From positions 817,839,001 through 817,903,000 of the forward strand of contig CM057459.1 of NCBI GenBank assembly GCA_016271365.2: a stretch of 64,000 nucleotides of DNA, given 5' to 3'. Source of the stretch: Neoceratodus forsteri. Its lineage: Eukaryota; Chordata; Ceratodontiformes; Ceratodontidae. A program made the position numbers and the translations under genes. The notes under the pieces were generated by a model, which was not told the DNA's origin, did no database searches, and saw only the letters and a program-made list of their open reading frames with translations. Below, one piece after another: positions 58,877-64,000 of this stretch (its first letter is position 1; every line of letters begins with the position of its first letter).

Positions 58877-58890
58877 TATATTATATCATA
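57743..58890. mobile_element. Terminal-module repeat family, element 3 (internally deleted)
   Basis: Left module caaaccctaacatcgaattt (57743), an A-rich stretch, the same ttatatctcagtaaccgtaag landmark (58235), and ccgtatctcgcaacg...cgagat (58350-58374). It then jumps to the caggg-accctgg-ccg segment (58495) seen later in elements 1 and 2, so it carries an internal deletion of several hundred bases. It ends in a long TA tract (58805-58890) without a clear right module. Confidence 0.62.
58805..58890. repeat. Long TA microsatellite
   Basis: About 80 bp of TA with a central ttttta interruption, followed by tatat(t)ata variants. It is in the same relative position as the microsatellites of elements 1 and 2. 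Confidence 0.9.
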
Positions 58891-59514
58891 ATGGGCAAGG
58901 GTGGTATACAAGGATGCATACCCATTGAGAGTAATAGTTAGGGCTATTAGACCAAGAACCCAACAGGTGTTAGCCCCTGAGATGGGTATACTTCAGAGTG
59001 TTCCACCCTTACATGGGTTTGTTGAATATTGTACATTAGGATGGTTACTGTTATGGAGAAAGCACTTGCAATCATGTTATGGTACCTAAAGTTCTCTTGC
59101 AGCAAGGGAAGAATGGTGTGTAGTGAGTGCAGGTAGGATTTCGGGAGATTTCTGGGTTTGGGAGGGTTTTGCGTAGTGTCTTTTCCAGGTTCTTTGTAGC
59201 TTGGTAATTGGTTTGGCTGGCTTCTAATGCTGTGTTAATTGTGTTATTAGTTGTATCCCATAGGTTTGAATGTAATGAAGCTGTGTAATTTTTATTAGTG
59301 CAGATATGTATACTTTTAACTGCCTGATAAGTGTAGGTACATAGCTTAAATTAGTGCAGGTATATAGCTGTAACTGATTACTGCATGTAAACAGATTTGA
59401 TTGATAGATTAGACACAGGTATATAGCCAAATAAATGATGGCCTTTTCTATGGAGAAAGATCCCATCCATGTATTTTATGTATGTAAATATATATATTCT
59501 TTGCCAAAAAACTG
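58891..59514. other. Unclassified non-coding stretch
   Basis: No coding domain. Short degenerate repeats of a (g)tgcaggtatatagct / cacaggtatatagcc type occur between 59350 and 59430. Confidence 0.4.
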
Positions 59515-59985
59515 TTAATGCACTAGTTAGGGTTAAAGCAACAAAAGTAGGAAGATGTGGTGTTAGGGTTTCCAATACTTAAACCCCACCCCACCCTGCT
59601 GGCAGCAACAGGAAAAAGCATTACAGTTTCACTTTTCTTGCCTCTTCACAAATCAGGTGTGGAATGTGCCTTGTGGTTGTCAACCCTAACACTTTCCCCA
59701 TTCTATCAGTAAATAAGCTGAGATGGGTACAGTATATGAGACTGGTGTGATCATTAGGGTTGACAACCCCAAGACACACCCCATTCCTGATTTGGGAAGA
59801 GTGCACATTCAAACTTTCATGCAAATCCACTGAATAGTTGCGTTGTTATTAAACTGCAAAAGAGGGGTTTAAAATTAAACTGCCTATGCAGCCCTAACTA
59901 TAGTAGCAATGCTATGCCACTATAATACATAGATGAGATATAGATATAGATATAATATAGATATAGATATAGATATAGATATACA
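59515..59985. repeat. Diverged terminal-module remnants and GATA microsatellite
   Basis: 59515-59590 reads taatgcactagttagggtta, caacaaaagtagg, gtgttagggtttcc: a right-type module of the subfamily seen at 18.2 kb. 59810-59925 matches the segment of elements 1-3 before the microsatellite (ttcatgcaaatcca, ttattaa, actatagtagcaatgctat). An agatat repeat follows at 59935-59985. Confidence 0.55.
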
Positions 59986-60544
59986 TAAGTGGGTTATGCC
60001 ATGGTACTACAAGAAATATCACTGATATTTCTCCTGAGTGCAGTTTGATATTATGAAATCCAAAGTTGGGAAACTACACAAGGGAGAAATACCACAGATA
60101 TTTCTGCTAGGGCCATGGCATATTCAATTTATGTAGTGCCCTTCTGTTTTGTTTTTGCTTTGTTTTTAATTTTTGTTTTTGTTTTTATGAATACATGTTG
60201 CCAACAATAGTAGAATTACATTTTACCTGCGGTCATGGTGCTGGCAGGATGACCAAGTGGGCAATGATGCTTCTATCACAGTTCAATACATGTGTGAATA
60301 TCAGTTGAACCCTTGGAACATGTGTGGTGAGTGCAGCAAGTATAGCCTAATTGAGAAACAGGGCCACCAGCATACATAGTCCAGGAGAAGGAGATTGCAT
60401 TGTGGCAGAGGTTACAGGATAGTGGCAATCCTGGGAAGTGGTCGGTGCTTGACAATTAACGGTCTTCTAAGAGCCAGATATGCATTAGATACCTTGTGGC
60501 AGTGTGTTGGGGGGGGCTGAGTCTGGTGCGATGTGTTTTGCAGC
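59986..60544. other. Unclassified non-coding stretch
   Basis: At 60010-60130 there is a short imperfect inverted repeat (gccatggtact...gaaatatcactgatatttct versus agaaatacc...agatatttctgctagggcca). Nothing coding was seen. Confidence 0.4.
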
Positions 60545-60800
60545 GTATAAAAGTATATTCTATGATGCATTCTCAAGTTCTCCAGAGTGAGGGGCCAGCC
60601 CATCAGCACAGCTGTTGGATTTCCACTTGTGACACCAGCAACCCAAGTTTGAGAATGGCCCCGGGGAGCTAGAGGGCTGACTGGGGGAGAAGGATTGAGC
60701 ATCCCATGGACTGCTCTCCTTCTCTGGGGGGAGTGAGGGGTAGAGTGTCCGATGCTCAAGTGACCCCTAGTGGAGGCCAGGGGAACCACAAGAGACTGGC
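60545..60800. repeat. Interspersed repeat, copy 2 (partner at 6.4-6.7 kb)
   Basis: Same orientation as 6395-6690, with the landmarks listed there. Divergence is substantial, so the copies are old. Confidence 0.55.
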
Positions 60801-61261
60801 ACCTGCACATTGAGGAGCGGGGAGGATGTAGGATATCATTGCATGTACCCGCTCCTGCAGTAGCTTAAGAAAATGGTCACCTACCTGCCTAGATGACGCT
60901 CGCCCCTTGGCTGTGATCAGCTTCCAGGCTGACTCCCCCTACCTATCCTGTCAATTGCAACACCTTAAGAGGGGGTCAGATACCACATCCCCACCCTTGG
61001 GGGCAAGCCGGGGGTATCGGAGGGGGGTCACGGCTAATGTGGGAGTGGCAGCCAAAGGGTCCATGACCGAGCCGAGGTAACAGCTGTAGGTGGCACCAAA
61101 AAGTGTAATAAATAAAAAAAAATTCTCTGGAGTGAGTAATCTGGCAGTATGAGGGAGGGTTTCTGCTGTGACAGAGTCATAGCCATGCATGAGTCAGGTG
61201 GGGCTCATTGAAAGGAGAAGTGTTTTGCTTGCTCTGCCAGCTCCAGCTAATTATTATCTAC
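60801..61261. other. Unclassified non-coding stretch
   Basis: No recognisable motif; the short minus-strand frame at 61190-60951 is not supported. Confidence 0.4.
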
Positions 61262-63300
61262 AAAGACATTATTTTTGCCACTATTTTTATTTATTTAATA
61301 ACATTCAGAATTACACCCCTTTGAGTCATAAGACTCCTTTACAAAAGCTCCACATCAAAGATCAGTGAAAGGACTTATATACAGTATTAAGCAGTACAGT
61401 GTTCAGGTTAGAGAACAATGAATTGGATTATGCATACAGTGATATCAATACAGTGATCTGGAGTAAAAAGATGACATAAATTACAAAAAAAAAAAAAGAA
61501 AACACCGATGGAGGTGCAGTATAATTGCCTTTGGGTGTGGAGGACTAGCTTTGTTCTAATACTTAGGTAATACATGATATACATTTATGTTCAAGGTGTG
61601 TCATAACCATTTTATAAGTTAGAGTTATACTGTCTAGCCCCATGTTGGGGGATTAGGAAGAAATGAGGGGTTAGTGACAGTCACAGGCTGAAGATTCTAA
61701 GAGAAGAGTATTGAGACTAGTCTTGAAAGGACCAATCCTGGGCTCCAGTGCGATACAGAGGGAGGCTGTTTAGCCAGTGAGGGGCTCTGTGTAGAAAGAC
61801 TCTTTGACCAAGAGAAGTTTGATAGTAGGGGACTAGTAGAGAGGTCTTAGTAGTGTCACAGGAGAATCTGCCAATGGGGCAGTTTGGATGATGCTATGCA
61901 GACCAGGCAGGACTTTACCAAGGTGGATTTTCTTGGCCATGAGGCATGTATGGTACGAAGCTGAGAATCAAATGGTAACCATTTGGCAGACATGTAGAGA
62001 TCACAATAGTGTGCTCATCTGTCACAGCCTAAGATCAGGCTGCATGCTTTGTTGAGTGTGAGTTTAATGTATTGCAGTGCAGTGGGGTCAGCAGTGCCAT
62101 AGATGACTATGCTGTAATCTACCAGGAGAGGACAGAAGAGGTCATGGCTAGATGGATAGCCATTATGGGTAGGCAGTGTTTGTGGCGGTACAGAAGCCCG
62201 AGCCTTGAGTTGATAGCAGAGGCCAGTTGTTGGATATGTGCATGGTAGGTAAAGGATGTATCAAGGGTGACACCCAGATATCTGAACAACTCATCCAGCT
62301 CAATTGTGAACACTAGTGAGTTCATGATGTTCAGTGGGAAGCCATGATGAGGACTCTGACAGTGGGCAAAAATCATGGATTTCATTTTCTTATAGTTTAG
62401 AATTAAGCAGTGGGAACTGAACCATGTCTCAGCTTCAGTGAAGAAACCCTGCTGGGAATGCTGGAGGGAATCAGGGCTCAGGTGGCACAAGAAAATTACT
62501 GCATCATCCATGTAGAGCAATACTTTTCCTGAGCATGAGCTAGGGAGGGTGTTTAGGAACAGGCTGAAGATGAGGGGTCCCAGGATGGAGCCTGGGCACT
62601 CCTGAGTGGACCTGGAGATTGTTTGATAGAGTGGAGTTGATTTTCACCTGATGGGATCTGTCTGTGAGGTAATCTTGGAACCAGATTATTGTTTTAACTG
62701 GACAGCCCCAGGGAGTACAGGGAGGCTAGAAGCATAGTGTGATTAACAGTGCAAAAAAAAACAACATTTGTGAGGTTGATGTACACCGACCTCACAAGGT
62801 GATCTCATTTGAGGGCACCATGGATGTAGGAGGAATATTCTAGGAAGACAGTGGTGGTGCTGTGTCCCTGGCAGAATCCATGCTGTTCAGGGCACAGTAG
62901 GTTATGTTTAGAAAGATGGTCCACCAACTGATCAGCAACTGTTTGTCTGAGAGTCTTGGAGAGGGGATGGAGAAAGGAGATGGGATGACAGTTATTGGGG
63001 GATAAGCAGTTGCCACTTTTGAAGACAGAGATGATGATTGCTCATTTCCAGACGGTGTGGAATTGTCCCAGGCAGAGGGACAGGTTCAACAGTTTAGTGA
63101 GGGGTTGCAGGACCTCCTCAAGGGCTAGTTGAAGGAGTTTCAGATCAATTGAGTCAGCACTGGCATGGGGTTTGGTAAGGACTTTGGAGAGGTATCTCCT
63201 GGCCTCCTGCATTGTGATGATTCAGAGGCAAAAGATGGGGATGTTTGAAGGTGGGCTGTGACCAAGGACTGGATCTAGGGTGGCGAAAAAGTTGAGGGGA
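61262..63300 (-). mobile_element. L2/Rex1-like LINE, 5'-truncated
   Basis: Minus-strand non-LTR element with reverse transcriptase and C-terminal region (about 63300-61690) and a 3' UTR that ends in a TTTA-rich tail (61275-61300 on the plus strand). The family call rests on motif style (PGHSTTT, YMDD, YLGVTLD, LLYRHKHCLP, and the aP.lw..LP C-terminus) rather than on a search. It differs clearly from the CR1 copies. Confidence 0.78.
61690..63300 (-). pseudogene. L2/Rex1-like reverse transcriptase and C-terminal region
   Basis: Order on the minus strand: PISFLHPLSKTLRQTVADQL then VDHLSKHNLLCPEQHGFCQG followed by HSTTTV (about 62990-62840); a block degraded from DLSKAFDTVNH to INLTNVVFFCTVNH (about 62770); WFQDYLTDRSHQVKINSTLY (about 62670); CPGSILGPLIFSLFLNTLPS (about 62600); and LLYMDDAVIF with the YMDD codons at 62504-62515. 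The thumb runs to 62119 (FRYLGVTLDTSFTYHAHIQQ, LGLLYRHKHCLP). The C-terminus (62110-61690) has DYSIVIYGTADPTALQYIKL and a degraded aP.WN.LP block. No upstream endonuclease is seen. Substitutions in the KAFD and PQGS blocks plus frameshifts show a dead copy. Confidence 0.75.
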
Positions 63301-63304
63301 AGTA

Positions 63305-64000
63305 CCAATCAATCAATCAAATTCTTTATTTATCCAATCAATTTTATTTATTTATTTATTTATTGAAAATGTTTCACCAGGAAAGGCACACTGAACAAAA
63401 AGATACTCATCTCACAGTGCGACCTGGGGGGAAGGGTTACAAATGGAGGCAGATCAACATACAAACACTGAATATTGAATAGTGCAATACAGATAATGTA
63501 CATAGTTGGGTGGGATTACATTAGCACATTTTTACAATAGGTGAAACAGTACAGGAATCGAACATCAAGGACAGGGTATACATATCATGGAACACTTCAA
63601 GGTTAATACATGATTAAGTAAGTGCCAATAACAATACTTGAGTGCCAGAAACAGGACTTGAGCTGAAGCAAGATGCACCAAGTTGACAGTAGGAGTTGGA
63701 GAAGAAGATGGGGGTGATAAGGTGGGGTGGGGGAGGGAGAGGAGCAGTAGCAGTACGTGAGGTTGAAAAGCATGGGTTACTTAGGAGGGAGGGAAGGAGG
63801 GGGGAAGGAACGGTGAGATTAGGAGGGAATTAGAGAGTGGGAGTGAGTGAAGTGCGTAGGGCAGTGTATAAGCCAGGCAATTAGGTGAAGGCCGAGCCGC
63901 TGGTCAGGCACTAAGGGGGTGAACACCATTGAGCAAGCTCATTTACAAGGTGGACCTGCATTACACCAGTCAAATAACAATGCATTTATATACAGACAAA
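63305..64000 (-). mobile_element. 3' end of a further L2/Rex1-like LINE (body beyond window)
   Basis: Starts with aatcaatcaatcaaattctt and a (ttta)n tract at 63345-63365, the reverse complement of a LINE tail in the minus orientation. About 640 bp of non-coding sequence follows to the window edge, of the length expected for a 3' UTR. No reading frame is present, so the family is inferred from the tail and from the neighbouring LINE. Confidence 0.45.

Noticed and set aside
29382..58890. TA and GATA tracts as possible origins or regulatory elements.
   Set aside because: They are simple microsatellites tied to the repeat family; nothing else supports a regulatory role.
18260..59600. Telomere-like ttagggtt/aaccctaa strings.
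   Set aside because: They occur singly as part of the terminal module and never as TTAGGG arrays, so they are not telomeric repeats.
1..64000. tRNA, rRNA and small nuclear RNA genes.
   Set aside because: No cloverleaf with consensus A/B boxes, rRNA core or snRNA promoter pattern was recognised on either strand, although a covariance-model scan could not be run.

Overview
This window looks like repeat-dominated intergenic DNA from a large vertebrate genome. Evidence: several CR1-type LINEs with ORF1 (zinc finger plus SGNH esterase) and ORF2 (APE endonuclease plus reverse transcriptase), an L2/Rex1-like LINE, a Tx1/L1-like LINE tail, a probable MIR/CORE-SINE, an 8-bp-TSD hAT-type MITE, and a Helitron relic. 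There are no bacterial gene patterns, no rRNA or tRNA genes and no clear host gene. The mixture fits a non-avian, non-mammalian tetrapod (amphibian or reptile) better than a bird or mammal, but the species cannot be fixed from this sequence.

Layout. 1-3957: minus-strand CR1 element A, running off the left edge. 3958-5660: older minus-strand CR1 fragment B. 5661-10690: mostly unclassified, with a 420-bp hAT-like MITE at 8179-8598. 10690-13742: plus-strand CR1 E (ORF2 and 3' end), followed by a MIR-like SINE. 15040-16000: minus-strand 3' end of a Tx1/L1-like LINE. 18218-19540: an inverted-repeat element with internal ~190-200 bp repeats. 20318-29362: plus-strand CR1 C, split by a younger, better preserved minus-strand CR1 D (22201-27327) whose 5' UTR carries a 476-bp tandem unit. 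29665-31500, 33474-33600, 54212-58870 and 59515-59900: members of a repeat family built around one terminal module (caaccctaac ... gaatttcctcac ... tgatgcattaaa), with microsatellites and palindromic hairpins.

31431-54290 is the most unusual part. It is an AT-rich block of about 22.8 kb with copies of the terminal module in inverted orientation at its two ends. Inside are a long inverted repeat (31431-33545), GC-rich inverted-repeat insertions (36040-36610 and 38787-40309), candidate splice-bounded exons, a minus-strand SGNH-hydrolase gene relic (42675-43230), and a plus-strand Helitron relic (46480-51900). The Helitron retains the N-terminal zinc-binding region, the HUH motif (HIH), the two-tyrosine motif and Pif1-type helicase motifs, and it ends in a ubiquitin-specific-protease (peptidase C19) domain with recognisable Cys and His boxes. 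The Helitron carrying a USP domain is the main candidate for a little-described system here.

60540-64000: a SINE-like repeat also present near 6.5 kb, an L2/Rex1-like LINE on the minus strand (61262-63300), and the 3' end of another such LINE at the right edge. Every coding region seen is mobile-element derived, and most are broken by frameshifts and stops. How they work together is therefore a matter of history: LINE D landed in LINE C, LINE A probably landed in LINE B, and the Helitron block lies among copies of the terminal-module repeat family.
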